Shown piece after piece: positions 8,958-17,729 of a stretch of DNA of 64,000 nt. Made by a program: the position numbers and the translations under genes. Position 1 is the stretch's first letter. Each line of letters opens with the position of its first letter. Source of the stretch: Streptomyces bottropensis ATCC 25435 (GTDB lineage Bacteria > Actinomycetota > Actinomycetes > Streptomycetales > Streptomycetaceae); assembly GCF_000383595.1 (NCBI RefSeq), contig NZ_KB911581.1:7771519-7835518 (forward strand). The letters run 5' to 3'. Below the pieces are notes generated by a model. It did not search any database. It was not told the origin of the DNA and was given only the letters and a program-made list of their open reading frames with translations.

Positions 8958-9809
8958 CTACCGCTCGCGTCTGCGCCGCCGCTCCCGCTCCTCCTCGCGC
9001 CGCGAGCGCACCGCGTCCCTGATCTCGTCCATGGCCTCGCGGTGCGCCTCGTGCATCTCGTGCGTGTGGTCGCGAGGGGACGCGTGCAGTTGGCGGCGGG
9101 CCTGCCGGCGCTCCAGCCGCTCCTGGCGGCGCGCCTCCTTCAACCGCTGGCGCTCCGCCTTCGGCACCTTCCGCACCACGCCCACCCCGCCCCAGAACGC
9201 GAAGCCGGTGATGATCACGCGGGGCGCGCCGGGCTCACCCGGCACGCCCTCCTGGCCGTGGTCGAAGCCGCCCATGATCCCGACGCCCCGGACGACGACC
9301 TCGACCCCCGGCGGCACGACCACATTGATGCCGCCCATGACGGCCACGCAGTTGATCGTGACCTCACGGCTCGCGAAGTACGCCTCCCGCAGGTCCAGTT
9401 CGCCGCCGCCCCAGAACGCCAGGCAGTCGAACCGCTCGGGCACGGTCCACCGCCCCTTGCGCTCGAACCCGGACATGATCGCCACGCCCCAGGTGGACGT
9501 CCCGTCACCGCCGACGATCCGCTCGGGCCAACTCGCGTCCGTGGCAGGCCCCTTGACCAGCGAGACGGACGGCTGCGGCACGAGTTCCGGCGGTGCCACG
9601 GCCCCCGCGCCCGGCAGATCACGGGTGATCGGTGCCAACTCCCCGTAGGTCCGCGCCTTGTACGTGGCGTCCAGTCGCTCCTCGAACTCCTCCATGTCGA
9701 GCCGCCCCTCCGCGAGGGCGTCCCGCAACTGCTCGGAGACTCGTTCACGATCGGCGTCGGAGGCACGAAGATCCGCGGCGGCCGGAACATCCGGCAGGTC
9801 GTCCGTCAT
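8958..9809 (-). CDS. DUF1707 protein with cell-wall-stress-sensor-like (LiaF) C-terminal domain
   Basis: 283 residues. The N-terminal DUF1707 domain (about 12-65) is visible as LRASDADRERVSEQLRDALAEGRL and FEERLDATYKARTYGEL. A beta-rich middle (about 105-215) with repeated IMSGFERKG, FWGGGELDL, VMGGINVVVPPG and IMGGFDHG resembles the LiaF-type/DUF2154 beta-helix. The tail (220-283) is highly charged Arg/Glu and probably helical. No membrane helix is seen. The role is unknown. Related proteins are often linked to envelope stress, which is inference here. Confidence 0.85.
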   Translation of the reverse strand: MTDDLPDVPAAADLRASDADRERVSEQLRDALAEGRLDMEEFEERLDATYKARTYGELAPITRDLPGAGAVAPPELVPQPSVSLVKGPATDASWPERIVGGDGTSTWGVAIMSGFERKGRWTVPERFDCLAFWGGGELDLREAYFASREVTINCVAVMGGINVVVPPGVEVVVRGVGIMGGFDHGQEGVPGEPGAPRVIITGFAFWGGVGVVRKVPKAERQRLKEARRQERLERRQARRQLHASPRDHTHEMHEAHREAMDEIRDAVRSRREEERERRRRRER

Positions 9810-9842
9810 ACGGATCAGCGTACGAGGAACCCCCGCGCCGAG

Positions 9843-10838
9843 CTATGACACGGCCTGTTCCGACTCCCCCATCCGCTCGGCCTGTTGCGCGTACATCCGG
9901 GCGATGACGGCCTCGATGTCCGGCTCCCGCACCGACAGGTCCACCAGCGGATACTCCGACGCGATCCGCGCCACCAGGGGGGCCGCCGACTCCGACGCCG
10001 GGAAGGCGAGCCACTGCCGGGGACCGTCCACCCGGACGACCCGGGCGGGCGCGGCCTCGATCGGCGGCAGCTCGCGCTCCAGGTCGACCACGAGGGTCCG
10101 CTCGCTCTCGCCCACCTCGTGCAGCCCGGTCAGCGGCCCGTCGTACATCAGACGCCCGTGGTCGATGACCATCACCCGGCGGCACAGCTGCTCGATGTCC
10201 TGGAGGTCGTGCGTGGTCAGCAGCACGGTCGTGCCCTGCTCGGTGTTGAGCTCCCTGAGGAACTCCCGGACCTTGGCCTTGCTGATGACGTCGAGCCCGA
10301 TCGTCGGCTCGTCCAGGTACAGCACCTCGGGGTCGTGCAGCAGGGCCGCCGCGATGTCCCCGCGCATCCGCTGGCCGAGCGAGAGCTGCCGTACGGGTAC
10401 GTCCAGCAGGTCGCCCAGTTCGAGGAGTTCGACGCAGCGGTCGAGGTTCTCGCGGTAACGGGCGTCGGGGATGCGGTACATACGGTGCATCAGCCGGTAG
10501 GAGTCGATGAGCGGCAGGTCCCACCACAGGGTCGTACGTTGCCCGAACACCACCCCGATTCGCCGGGCCAGCCGCGTCCGCTCCCGGGACGGGTCGATGC
10601 CGGCGACCCGCAGCCGGCCCCCGCTCGGCGTCAGGATGCCGGTCAGCATCTTGATCGTCGTCGACTTCCCGGCGCCGTTCGGCCCGATGTAGCCGACCAT
10701 CTCGCCCCGCGCCACCGTGAAGGAGATCGAGTCGACCGCTCGCACCTCACGCCGCTCCCGCCGCAGGAACCCCGTCTTCTTCCGGACGTCGAAGACCTTC
10801 TCCACCTGGTCGAGTTCGATGAACCCGCTGTCCGTCAC
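9843..10838 (-). CDS. ABC-2 type exporter ATP-binding protein
   Basis: 331-residue ATPase. Walker A is GPNGAGKST (about residues 56-64), the signature motif is LSLGQRMRGD, Walker B is VLYLDEPTIGLD, and the H-loop is TTHD. The C-terminal ~80 residues form the extra domain common in drug or lipid exporters. The chosen start is the GTG at 10838 with GGAG upstream. The frame stays open to 10934, inside the neighbouring permease gene. It is the third gene of a three-gene operon with two ABC-2 permeases (10861-12535). Confidence 0.93.
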   Translation of the reverse strand: MTDSGFIELDQVEKVFDVRKKTGFLRRERREVRAVDSISFTVARGEMVGYIGPNGAGKSTTIKMLTGILTPSGGRLRVAGIDPSRERTRLARRIGVVFGQRTTLWWDLPLIDSYRLMHRMYRIPDARYRENLDRCVELLELGDLLDVPVRQLSLGQRMRGDIAAALLHDPEVLYLDEPTIGLDVISKAKVREFLRELNTEQGTTVLLTTHDLQDIEQLCRRVMVIDHGRLMYDGPLTGLHEVGESERTLVVDLERELPPIEAAPARVVRVDGPRQWLAFPASESAAPLVARIASEYPLVDLSVREPDIEAVIARMYAQQAERMGESEQAVS

Positions 10839-10860
10839 ACCTGACTCCACGCCTGGCTCC

Positions 10861-11742
10861 CTAACTCCCGGTACTCCGATACGAACGCAGCCCCGCCCGC
10901 CACGCGACCCCCGCCAGCGCACAGCAGGCCACACCGACCAGCGGCGGCGCGAAGGCCAGCCAGGCCGGCAGGTCGAGGGGGTAGGGGCGGCCCAGGACGT
11001 ACAGCCCCGGCACCCAGTTGACGAAGGCGAGCGGCAGGACGAAGGTCACACCGCGCAGCAGATCCTTGGCGAAGAGGGCCGGGGGGTACTGCAGCAGCGT
11101 CGCGCCGCCGTACGTGAAGGCGTTCTGCACCTCGGAGGCGTCCTGGGCGACGAACTGGAAGGCCGCGCCCCCGACGAACACCGCCGCGAAGATCAGTCCG
11201 CCGCTGCCCACCATCAGCGGGATCATCAGCACCTTGGCCGGTGTCCAGGCGAGGTCGAGCGTGGTCAGGGCGTATCCGAGGACGAACAGGCCCTGGGTGA
11301 CCCGGCCGAGGCGGCGCAGCGCGAACTTGTCGGCGGCGACCTGGGCGAGCACCGGCACCGGGCGGACGAGGAGGGTGTCCAGCGTGCCGTCCCGGACCCG
11401 GCGGCCGAGCCGGTCCATCGAGCCGATCATCAGATCCGCGAGGCCGAAGGCGACGGCGGAGGTGCCGTAGAGCAGGGCGATCTCGGACAGGGAGAACCCG
11501 CCCAACTCGTCGACCTGGGAGAACATCAGCAGGATCGCGACGAAGTCGAAGGAGGTCGCCGCGAAGTTCCCGAAGGTCGTCATCGCGAAGGACGCCCGGT
11601 AGGCCATCGTGGAGCGGATCCACATGGCGGCGATCATGCGGTAGGCGCGCAGCCCGTCGCGGACCCGGCTGTACGTCCCGTACTCGGCGAACGGGTTCTC
11701 CCGCTCGGCGCCCGTGACGGGGCGCTCGTCGACGTCAGCCAC
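10861..11742 (-). CDS. ABC-2 family permease (second membrane subunit)
   Basis: 293 residues with six hydrophobic segments. It starts with a soluble N-terminus (MADVDERPVTG) and then IAAMWIRSTMAYRASFAMTTFGNF. GTLDTLLVRPVPV resembles the cytoplasmic coupling segment of ABC-2 permeases (COG3694-like). The GTG start at 11742 overlaps the upstream permease gene by 8 bp, which implies translational coupling. It probably pairs with the 266-residue permease and the ATPase to form a heteromeric exporter of unknown substrate. Confidence 0.9.
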   Translation of the reverse strand: MADVDERPVTGAERENPFAEYGTYSRVRDGLRAYRMIAAMWIRSTMAYRASFAMTTFGNFAATSFDFVAILLMFSQVDELGGFSLSEIALLYGTSAVAFGLADLMIGSMDRLGRRVRDGTLDTLLVRPVPVLAQVAADKFALRRLGRVTQGLFVLGYALTTLDLAWTPAKVLMIPLMVGSGGLIFAAVFVGGAAFQFVAQDASEVQNAFTYGGATLLQYPPALFAKDLLRGVTFVLPLAFVNWVPGLYVLGRPYPLDLPAWLAFAPPLVGVACCALAGVAWRAGLRSYRSTGS

Positions 11743-12535
11743 CCTGGACCACCACCTTCCGCGTCGCCGCCGACTGGATCAGCCGCCCGGCCGCCAGCAG
11801 CACCGCCGCCCAGGCGAGCTGGAAGGCGTACGTCCGCCAGGGGTCGGCCTCGCCGAGCAGGACGTCCGCCGGGGCCTGGAGCAGCGCGGACCAGGGCAGG
11901 ACGCGGGCGAGGTCGCCGAGCGCGCCGGGGAAGACGCTCAGCGGGAGGAGCATCCCGGAGAAGAAGACCCCGGTGAGCCAGGTGATCTGCATCGCTCCGG
12001 CGCCGTCGAGGAGCCAGAACGCCCACAGCGCGACGATGTACCGGATCGCGAAGCTGACGAGGGCCCCCAGGGCGACCGCGACGAGACAGGCGAGCCAGGG
12101 CAGCGGGCCGTCGGGCAGGGCCAGGTCGAAGAAGAGGGCGCCGCACACCATGGGGACGACACCGCGTCCGAGCAGCTGGAACAGGGCCCGGCCGAGGTCG
12201 GCGGCGAGCCACCACAGCTGGAGGTCGACGGGCCGGTACAGGTCGACCGCGATGTCCCCGGTACGGATCCGCTCGATCAGCTCCTCCTCGAAGCCGACGC
12301 TGCCCAGTACCATCACCGCGAACATGGCCTGGCCGACCCAGACATAGGTGAGGGCCTGCGCCTGGTCGTAGCCGCCGAGGTGGGGCTTCTCGTGCCAGAG
12401 CGCCAGGTAGGTGTATGCGAGGATGAAGCCGAAGACGGTGTTGGTGAACACCCCCGCGGCGGTGGCCACCCGATATGTCGCGTACCGCCTGAAACCACCG
12501 GCGGCGACGGCGGCGTACAACCGCCCTGTGCCCAC
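11735..12535 (-). CDS. ABC-2 family permease (first membrane subunit)
   Basis: 266 residues with six predicted membrane helices. ERIRTGDIAVDLYRPVDLQLWWLA is the typical ABC-2 (COG4587-like) coupling segment after helix 2. GTG 12535 has GGGAG 7 nt upstream. It is the first gene of the ABC operon reading toward lower coordinates and overlaps the next permease gene by 8 bp. Operons with this architecture (two ABC-2 permeases plus an ATPase) are common in Streptomyces and poorly characterised. Confidence 0.9.
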   Translation of the reverse strand: MGTGRLYAAVAAGGFRRYATYRVATAAGVFTNTVFGFILAYTYLALWHEKPHLGGYDQAQALTYVWVGQAMFAVMVLGSVGFEEELIERIRTGDIAVDLYRPVDLQLWWLAADLGRALFQLLGRGVVPMVCGALFFDLALPDGPLPWLACLVAVALGALVSFAIRYIVALWAFWLLDGAGAMQITWLTGVFFSGMLLPLSVFPGALGDLARVLPWSALLQAPADVLLGEADPWRTYAFQLAWAAVLLAAGRLIQSAATRKVVVQGG

Positions 12536-12822
12536 GAGGAAACTCCCATCCGCTGCGAAGAGTTAGGCGAAAGGCCGAGGCCTGGACCGATTCGGGCCGA
12601 AGCGCAGAAGCCTAGTCCGCGGCCGGAGGGGCCTGCCACGCGTTTTCGGGGGCGGACGGTGGTGCTCGTTGTGGTGTGCGGGGCACGTGCCGGGATCCGG
12701 GAACGGATCGAACGGAACGGGAGTCTTACTCCAGGGTGCAGAACCGACCCGGAGTGGGCGCAAAGCGTACGAGTCCGTACGGAAATGAACGTACGACGCG
12801 AAAACAGGAGTACGGCAGCACG
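12536..12822. other. 287-bp divergent intergenic region
   Basis: This separates the ABC exporter operon (minus) from the penicillin-binding protein gene (plus). It holds three CGTACG hexamers between about 12767 and 12797, just before the PBP ribosome-binding site (AGGAG 12806-12810). I find no convincing -35/-10 pair. Confidence 0.4.
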
Positions 12823-15800
12823 ATGAGCGACGAGCCGCAGCCGAAGCGGAACGGCCCGGGCTGGACACCGAGAGACCCGGAGCGACGCACTCCGGGCACG
12901 ACTCCGGGGTCCGGCGACCACGCCGCCAAGGGGAACACCGACGGCCGACCCGGCCCCGCACCGGGCGACAGCCCGAAGGGGAGGCCCGACACGGCCGCCC
13001 CGCGCGGGGGCGCCGCGGCGACCCCGGGGAAGCCTGTCGGGGCGTCCGCCGGGGGGCCTGACGCAGCGTCCACCGGGAAGCCCGGCACGCCGTCCACCGA
13101 GCGACCGGGCACGACGCCCGGCGCGGGGCGGGACGGACGGTCCGATGGGCCGACCGGGGGACGGTCGGGCGCGGCGGCCGCGGGGCCGTCGGGTGGCTCC
13201 GGCTCGGCGTCCAGTGGCCAGTCCGGCTCGGCATCCGGCGGGCAGCGCGGAAGGCAGTCCGGTACGCCGGGTGCGCAGTCCGGCGCCGCCGATGGCGGTA
13301 GGCCTGGTGGGCAGTCCGGCTCGCCGTTCGGTGGACGGTCCGACGATCGGTCGGGGCCGGCCGGGGGTGCGTCCGGCGGTAAGCCGGACGCGCGGTCCGG
13401 CTCGGCGTCCGGCGGCGGCTCCGGCGCCGTGACCGGCGGTGCGCCTGGTGGGCAGTCCGGCGCGGCAACGGGTCGGCAGTCCGGCGCACAGTCCGGTGCG
13501 ACCTCCGGTGGACGGCCCGGCGCGGCACCTGGTGGTAAGCCGGGTTCGCAGTCCGGCGCACAGTCCGGCGCGGCGGCCGGTGGGAAGTCCGGCTCGGTTC
13601 CCTCCGGCTCGGCGCCCGGGGGGAACCCCGGCTCGGGGTCCGGCCGTACGCCGGAGGCCAAGGGCCCGGTCTTCGACGGCAAGCCCGTCGCCGGTGCCGC
13701 CGGCAGCCCCGCGGCCGCAGGCGGTGGCAGCGCCGCCGGCGTCCCCGACGCCAGGGCGGCCAGAGCCGCTCGGGCGGCCAGAGCCGCCAAGGCCGCCGAC
13801 GCGACCGCGGAGGGCGGCTCCGTCGGCGCCGCCCCCCGAACGGCGGCGGCCGGGGCCGGGGACGACACCCCCACCACCACGCTCGCCATCACCCCGGGCC
13901 GCAAGCCCGCCGTGGCGTCCGCGGGGGCCGGGGGCGACACGCCGACCCAGGCCCTGGGCGTCATCTCCGCCACGAAGGCCGCCGCCCCGGCGCCCGCCGC
14001 CGTGCCCGCCGTCTCCCCCGCCCCCCAGGCCGGGGGCGGCAAGGCCAAGAAGGGCAAGCGGCCCAAGCGCACCGGCTGGAGACGGCTGTTCCCCACCTGG
14101 CGCATGGTGCTCGGCGCCTTCGTCATCGGACTCATGCTGATCGTCGGCGCCTTCGTGCTCGGCTACAACATGGTCCACATCCCCAAGGCGAACGCGTTCG
14201 CGACCAAGCAGAGCAACGTCTACCTCTACGCCGACGGCTCCCAGATCGCCCGCGACGGCGAGGTCAACCGCGAGAACGTCCCGCTGTCGAAGGTCTCCAA
14301 GGACGCCCAGCGCGCCGTACTGGCCGCCGAGGACCGCGACTTCTACTCCGAGCCGGCCATCGACCTCAAGGCGATGCTCCGCGCCGGCTGGAACACCGCC
14401 ACCGGCAAGGGCAAGCAGTCCGGTTCGACGATCACCCAGCAGTACGTGAAGAACTACTACCTGGCCCAGGACCAGACCGTCACCCGCAAGGCGAAGGAGT
14501 TCTTCATCTCCATCAAGCTGGACCGCGAGGTGACCAAGGACGAGATCCTGGAGGGCTACCTCAACACCAGCTTCTTCGGCCGCAACGCCTACGGCATCCA
14601 GGCCGCCGCCCAGGCCTACTACGGCATCGACGCCGACGAACTCACCGCCGAGCAGGGCGCCTACCTCGCCGCCCTGGTCAACGCGCCGAGCATGTACGAC
14701 GTCGTCGCCCACCCCGAGAACAAGAAGGCGGCGCTCGCCCGCTGGAACTACGTCCTCGACGGCATGGTCAAGGAGGGCTGGCTCAAGCAGTCCGAGCGGA
14801 CCGGCGCGAAGTTCCCGATGCCGAAGCAGGCCACCACCTCCACCGCCTTCTCCGGCCAGCGCGGCTACCTCGTCGAGGCCATCAAGTCGTATCTCATCGA
14901 GCACAAGATCATCGACGAGAAGGCGCTGGAGAACGGCGGTGGCTACCGCATCACCACCACCATCCAGCCCAAGATGCAGGACGCCTTCATCAAGGCCGTC
15001 GACGACCAGCTGATGGACAAGCTCGACAAGAAGAACCGCAAGGCCGACAAATACGTCCGCGCCGGCGGCGCCTCCATCGACCCGAAGACCGGCAAGGTCA
15101 TCGCGATGTACGGCGGCATCGACTACACCAAGCAGTACGTGAACAACGCGACCCGCCGTGACTTCCAGGACGGCTCCATCTTCAAGCCCATCGTGTTCGC
15201 CTCCGCCGTGGACAACTCCTCCAACAACCAGAGCGGCCAGGCGATCACCCCCAACACCGTCTACGACGGCACCAACAAGCGCCCCGTCGTGGGCTGGCCC
15301 GGCCCGGCGTACGCCCCCGAGAACGAGGACTACGTCAACTACGGCAACATCACCGTCCGCCAGGCCACCCAGAGCTCCGTGAACTCGGTCTACGCGCAGA
15401 TGGCCGTGGACGTGGGCCCCGAGAAGGTCGAGAAGACCGCGATCGACCTCGGTCTGCCCAAGAACACCCCGGACATGAACCCGTACCCCTCCATCGCCCT
15501 GGGCACCGCCACCGCGAGCGTCCTGGACATGGCCGAGGTGTACGCCACGCTCGCCAACCACGGCAGGCACGGCACGTACACGATGATCGAGAAGATCAGC
15601 AAGGACGGCCAGGCGGTCGACCTGCCCTCCACGGAGTCCACGCAGGCCGTCAGCCGCCAGGCCGCCGACACCACCACCTCCGTGCTGCAGAGCGTCGTCC
15701 AGAGCGGCACCGCCACCGCCGCGCAGGCCTCCGGCCACCCGGTCGCCGGCAAGACCGGCACCGCCGAGGAGGACAAGGCCGCCTGGTTCGCCGGCTACAC

Positions 15801-16359
15801 CCCCGACCTCGCCACCGTCGTCTCCGTCATGGGCCAGGACCCCAAGACGGGCGCCCACAAGCCCCTGTACGGCGCGATGGGTCTGCAACGCGTCAACGGC
15901 GGCGGGGCGCCCACCGACATCTGGGCGCAGTTCACCAAGACCGCCCTGAAGGGCAAGAAGGTCAAGCAGTTCGACCTCGACCTCCAGGTCGGCGCCGACG
16001 TCGTCTACACCCCGCCGAGCACGCCCGCCGACGAGCCGGGGGCCACCGGCGACGAGGAGACCGGCGGCGCCACGGGTGACGAGGAGACCGGCGGACCGTC
16101 CGACGACGACACCGGCGACGGCACGACCACCGGCGGCACGCCCACCTCGGACGGCGGCACGACGTCCACGGGCGGCGCGGCGACGGACGGAGGTACCACG
16201 TCCACCGGCGGCACCTCGACGGACGGCGGCGCCACGTCGACGGGCGGCGCCACGACCGACGGTGGCACGGGCTCCACCGGGGGCCCCACCACGGACGGCG
16301 GTACGACGGACGGCGGAGCCACCACGCAAGGCGACACCTCGGTGGGGCCGTTCGGTTGA
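12823..16359 (+). CDS. Class A penicillin-binding protein (transglycosylase/transpeptidase) with long disordered N-terminus
   Basis: 1178-residue bifunctional peptidoglycan synthase. Residues 1-400 are a Gly/Ser/Pro low-complexity cytoplasmic region with SGGxSGxxSG-like repeats. A basic stretch (KKGKRPKRTGWRRLF) precedes one membrane helix (about 428-452). The GT51 glycosyltransferase follows, with catalytic Glu503 in AAEDRDFYS. The transpeptidase has S785xxK788 (GSIFKP), an SSVN motif and K977TG (KTGTAEED). The extracellular C-terminal ~110 residues are Thr/Gly/Asp repeats (TSTGGATTDGG). AGGAG lies 12 nt before ATG 12823. The long N-terminal tail is much bigger than in typical PBP1A/B. Confidence 0.94.
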   Translation: MSDEPQPKRNGPGWTPRDPERRTPGTTPGSGDHAAKGNTDGRPGPAPGDSPKGRPDTAAPRGGAAATPGKPVGASAGGPDAASTGKPGTPSTERPGTTPGAGRDGRSDGPTGGRSGAAAAGPSGGSGSASSGQSGSASGGQRGRQSGTPGAQSGAADGGRPGGQSGSPFGGRSDDRSGPAGGASGGKPDARSGSASGGGSGAVTGGAPGGQSGAATGRQSGAQSGATSGGRPGAAPGGKPGSQSGAQSGAAAGGKSGSVPSGSAPGGNPGSGSGRTPEAKGPVFDGKPVAGAAGSPAAAGGGSAAGVPDARAARAARAARAAKAADATAEGGSVGAAPRTAAAGAGDDTPTTTLAITPGRKPAVASAGAGGDTPTQALGVISATKAAAPAPAAVPAVSPAPQAGGGKAKKGKRPKRTGWRRLFPTWRMVLGAFVIGLMLIVGAFVLGYNMVHIPKANAFATKQSNVYLYADGSQIARDGEVNRENVPLSKVSKDAQRAVLAAEDRDFYSEPAIDLKAMLRAGWNTATGKGKQSGSTITQQYVKNYYLAQDQTVTRKAKEFFISIKLDREVTKDEILEGYLNTSFFGRNAYGIQAAAQAYYGIDADELTAEQGAYLAALVNAPSMYDVVAHPENKKAALARWNYVLDGMVKEGWLKQSERTGAKFPMPKQATTSTAFSGQRGYLVEAIKSYLIEHKIIDEKALENGGGYRITTTIQPKMQDAFIKAVDDQLMDKLDKKNRKADKYVRAGGASIDPKTGKVIAMYGGIDYTKQYVNNATRRDFQDGSIFKPIVFASAVDNSSNNQSGQAITPNTVYDGTNKRPVVGWPGPAYAPENEDYVNYGNITVRQATQSSVNSVYAQMAVDVGPEKVEKTAIDLGLPKNTPDMNPYPSIALGTATASVLDMAEVYATLANHGRHGTYTMIEKISKDGQAVDLPSTESTQAVSRQAADTTTSVLQSVVQSGTATAAQASGHPVAGKTGTAEEDKAAWFAGYTPDLATVVSVMGQDPKTGAHKPLYGAMGLQRVNGGGAPTDIWAQFTKTALKGKKVKQFDLDLQVGADVVYTPPSTPADEPGATGDEETGGATGDEETGGPSDDDTGDGTTTGGTPTSDGGTTSTGGAATDGGTTSTGGTSTDGGATSTGGATTDGGTGSTGGPTTDGGTTDGGATTQGDTSVGPFG

Positions 16360-16369
16360 CCGGGGCTGC

Positions 16370-16690
16370 TCAGTGGCCGGAGGTGGCCTTCAACCCCACC
16401 ACGGCCACGAGCAGCAGACACACGAAGAAGATCCGGGCGGCGGTGGCCGGCTCCCCCAGCCAGACCATGCCGCACACCGCCGCCCCGGCCGCACCGATCC
16501 CCACCCACACGCCGTACGCGGTACCGATGGGGAGCGTCCTCGCGGCGTGGGACAGCAGCAGCATGCTGGCGACGATGCCGGCGCCGGTGAGCACGCTGGG
16601 CAGCGGCCGGGTGAAACCGTCGGTGTACTTCATCCCGATCGACCAGCCGACCTCCAGCAGTCCGGCGACGACGAGCAGAACCCAGGCCAT
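16370..16690 (-). CDS. sugE: SMR-family guanidinium exporter (Gdx/SugE type)
   Basis: 106-residue, four-helix small multidrug-resistance protein that works as a dual-topology dimer. The essential Glu sits in AGLLEVGWSIGMKYTDGFTR, and that stretch plus LPIGTAYGVWVGIGAAGA matches the SugE/Gdx branch, which exports guanidinium in exchange for protons. ATG 16690 follows GGAGGTG with 5-nt spacing. A guanidine-III riboswitch (16728-16768) lies just upstream and supports this substrate. The only gene between it and the palindromic terminator of groES2 is this one, so it is monocistronic. Confidence 0.93.
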   Translation of the reverse strand: MAWVLLVVAGLLEVGWSIGMKYTDGFTRPLPSVLTGAGIVASMLLLSHAARTLPIGTAYGVWVGIGAAGAAVCGMVWLGEPATAARIFFVCLLLVAVVGLKATSGH

Positions 16691-16727
16691 GAGGGCACCT
16701 CCGTGATCCATGAGCGGAATTCGGGGT

Positions 16728-16768
16728 GCGTCGTCTTTGCGGATCCCGGTACGGCGCGTCTCGTCGGG
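16728..16768 (-). promoter_or_regulatory. Guanidine-III (ykkC-III) riboswitch
   Basis: Read on the minus strand, the 41 nt begin CCCGACGAG, continue GCGCCGUACCGGG and end AAAGACGACGC. This follows the guanidine-III consensus as I remember it: stem P1 CCCG/CGGG closing around an ACGAG segment, and a pseudoknot between GCGCCGU and ACGACGC (one mismatch). It ends 38 nt before the SMR start codon. Guanidine binding to this class switches expression on. A covariance-model search would settle it. Confidence 0.85.
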
Positions 16769-16775
16769 TTCCGCC

Positions 16776-16781
16776 CAAGGT
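16776..16781 (-). promoter_or_regulatory. Candidate -10 element for the riboswitch transcript
   Basis: TACCTT on the minus strand lies 8 nt before the riboswitch, so transcription would start right at the aptamer. No clear -35 is visible because the groES2 terminator palindrome occupies that position. Confidence 0.35.
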
Positions 16782-16791
16782 AGCAAAACGA

Positions 16792-16835
16792 AGGCGTGAG
16801 GGGCCGGTGACCATGGTCACCGGCCCCTCACGCCT
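16792..16835 (-). terminator. Perfect 44-bp palindrome, terminator of groES2
   Basis: Positions 16792-16813 and 16814-16835 are exact inverted copies (centre CCATGG). On the minus strand the stem is followed by TTCGTTTTGC, a U-rich tract, so it serves as an intrinsic terminator 46 bp after the GroES-like gene. A loopless perfect palindrome of this length is unusual and could also form a cruciform. Confidence 0.8.
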
Positions 16836-16880
16836 GTAAAAGCAATGATGCAAAGAATTCAAAGATGATGCAGAGATGAT

Positions 16881-17225
16881 TCAGAGATACAGGCCGGTGG
16901 AGTCCTCCGACCCCTCGAACCGGTCCGCGGCCACGGCGTGCAGATCGCGCTCGCGCATCAGGACGTACGCGACACCCCGGACCTCGACCTCCGCCCGGTC
17001 CTCCGGGTCGTAGAGGACGCGGTCGCCGGGCTCGACGGTCCGCACGTTCTGGCCGACCGCCACGACCTCGGCCCATGCGAGACGCCGGCCCACGGCGGCG
17101 GTCGCGGGGATCAGGATGCCGCCGCCGGAACGCCGCTCGCCCTCGGCGGTGTCCTGCCGCACGAGCACGCGGTCGTGCAGCATCCGGATGGGCAGCTTGT
17201 CGTCGTGCTGGGTCTTCTCGCTCAC
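16881..17225 (-). CDS. GroES-like co-chaperonin paralogue
   Basis: 114 residues of the GroES beta-barrel fold: LPIRMLHDRVLVRQD at the N-terminus, GGGILIPATA in the mobile-loop region, WAEVVAVGQNVRTVEPGDRVLYDPEDRAEVEVRG in the barrel core. It is longer than the usual ~100 residues and its mobile loop differs from canonical GroES. No groEL neighbour is present. It may be a specialised second GroES. The start is the GTG at 17225 with only a weak ribosome-binding site. Confidence 0.87.
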   Translation of the reverse strand: MSEKTQHDDKLPIRMLHDRVLVRQDTAEGERRSGGGILIPATAAVGRRLAWAEVVAVGQNVRTVEPGDRVLYDPEDRAEVEVRGVAYVLMRERDLHAVAADRFEGSEDSTGLYL

Positions 17226-17294
17226 GCCCCGAACCTACCTGCCTTCGTCCCTGTCCTCGTCCTGTCCTCGTCCCGGCCCGCGCCCCTGTCCGCG

Positions 17295-17624
17295 TCAGAC
17301 CCTGCGGCGCCGGGTGCCGAGGGCGAGGAGGCCGACGACACCGACGACCACGAGGGCCACCGGCACGATGCGCTCGACCCGGGGCGCCCCGTCCTCGTCG
17401 ACGAACTGGCCCCTGACGTCGCTGACCACACGGTTGACCGAGACGTAGGCCTTGCCGAAGGTGTGGTCGATGTTCGAGACGACCTTGGCCTTGGCGTCGC
17501 CCACGATCGTCCTGGGGTGCACGCGGACGCCGATCTCGTCGAGCGTCTCGGCGAGGTTGTCGCGGCGGCGCTTGATGTCCGCCTCGATCTCGGCCGGGGT
17601 TCTGATGTCCGAGGTCTCCGCCAC
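17295..17624 (-). CDS. DUF3618 membrane protein
   Basis: 109 residues. The N-terminal DUF3618 signature is seen in TPAEIEADIKRRRDNLAETLDEIGVRVHPRTIVGDAKAK (about 9-47). One C-terminal membrane helix (about 86-104, IVPVALVVVGVVGLLAL) is followed by the basic tail GTRRRRV. GTG 17624 has GGGAGG 7 nt upstream. It is divergent from bcp. The family function is unknown, though it occurs in actinobacterial envelope-stress neighbourhoods. Confidence 0.88.
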   Translation of the reverse strand: MAETSDIRTPAEIEADIKRRRDNLAETLDEIGVRVHPRTIVGDAKAKVVSNIDHTFGKAYVSVNRVVSDVRGQFVDEDGAPRVERIVPVALVVVGVVGLLALGTRRRRV

Positions 17625-17729
17625 CGCGCGGCCTCCCGTTGTCGGTTGTCGGTGAATTCTCTTGGTTGCGGACAGTCTGTCAGCTCCACCCCGCGCCGCG
17701 CCGCCAGGGCCCGCCATTACGCTGGACCG

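Noticed and set aside
12313..16329. 1338-codon minus-strand open frame opposite the PBP gene
   Set aside because: It mirrors the Gly/Ser/Asp-rich plus-strand gene. Its product is Gly/Arg/Val low complexity with no domain, the usual high-GC antisense shadow.
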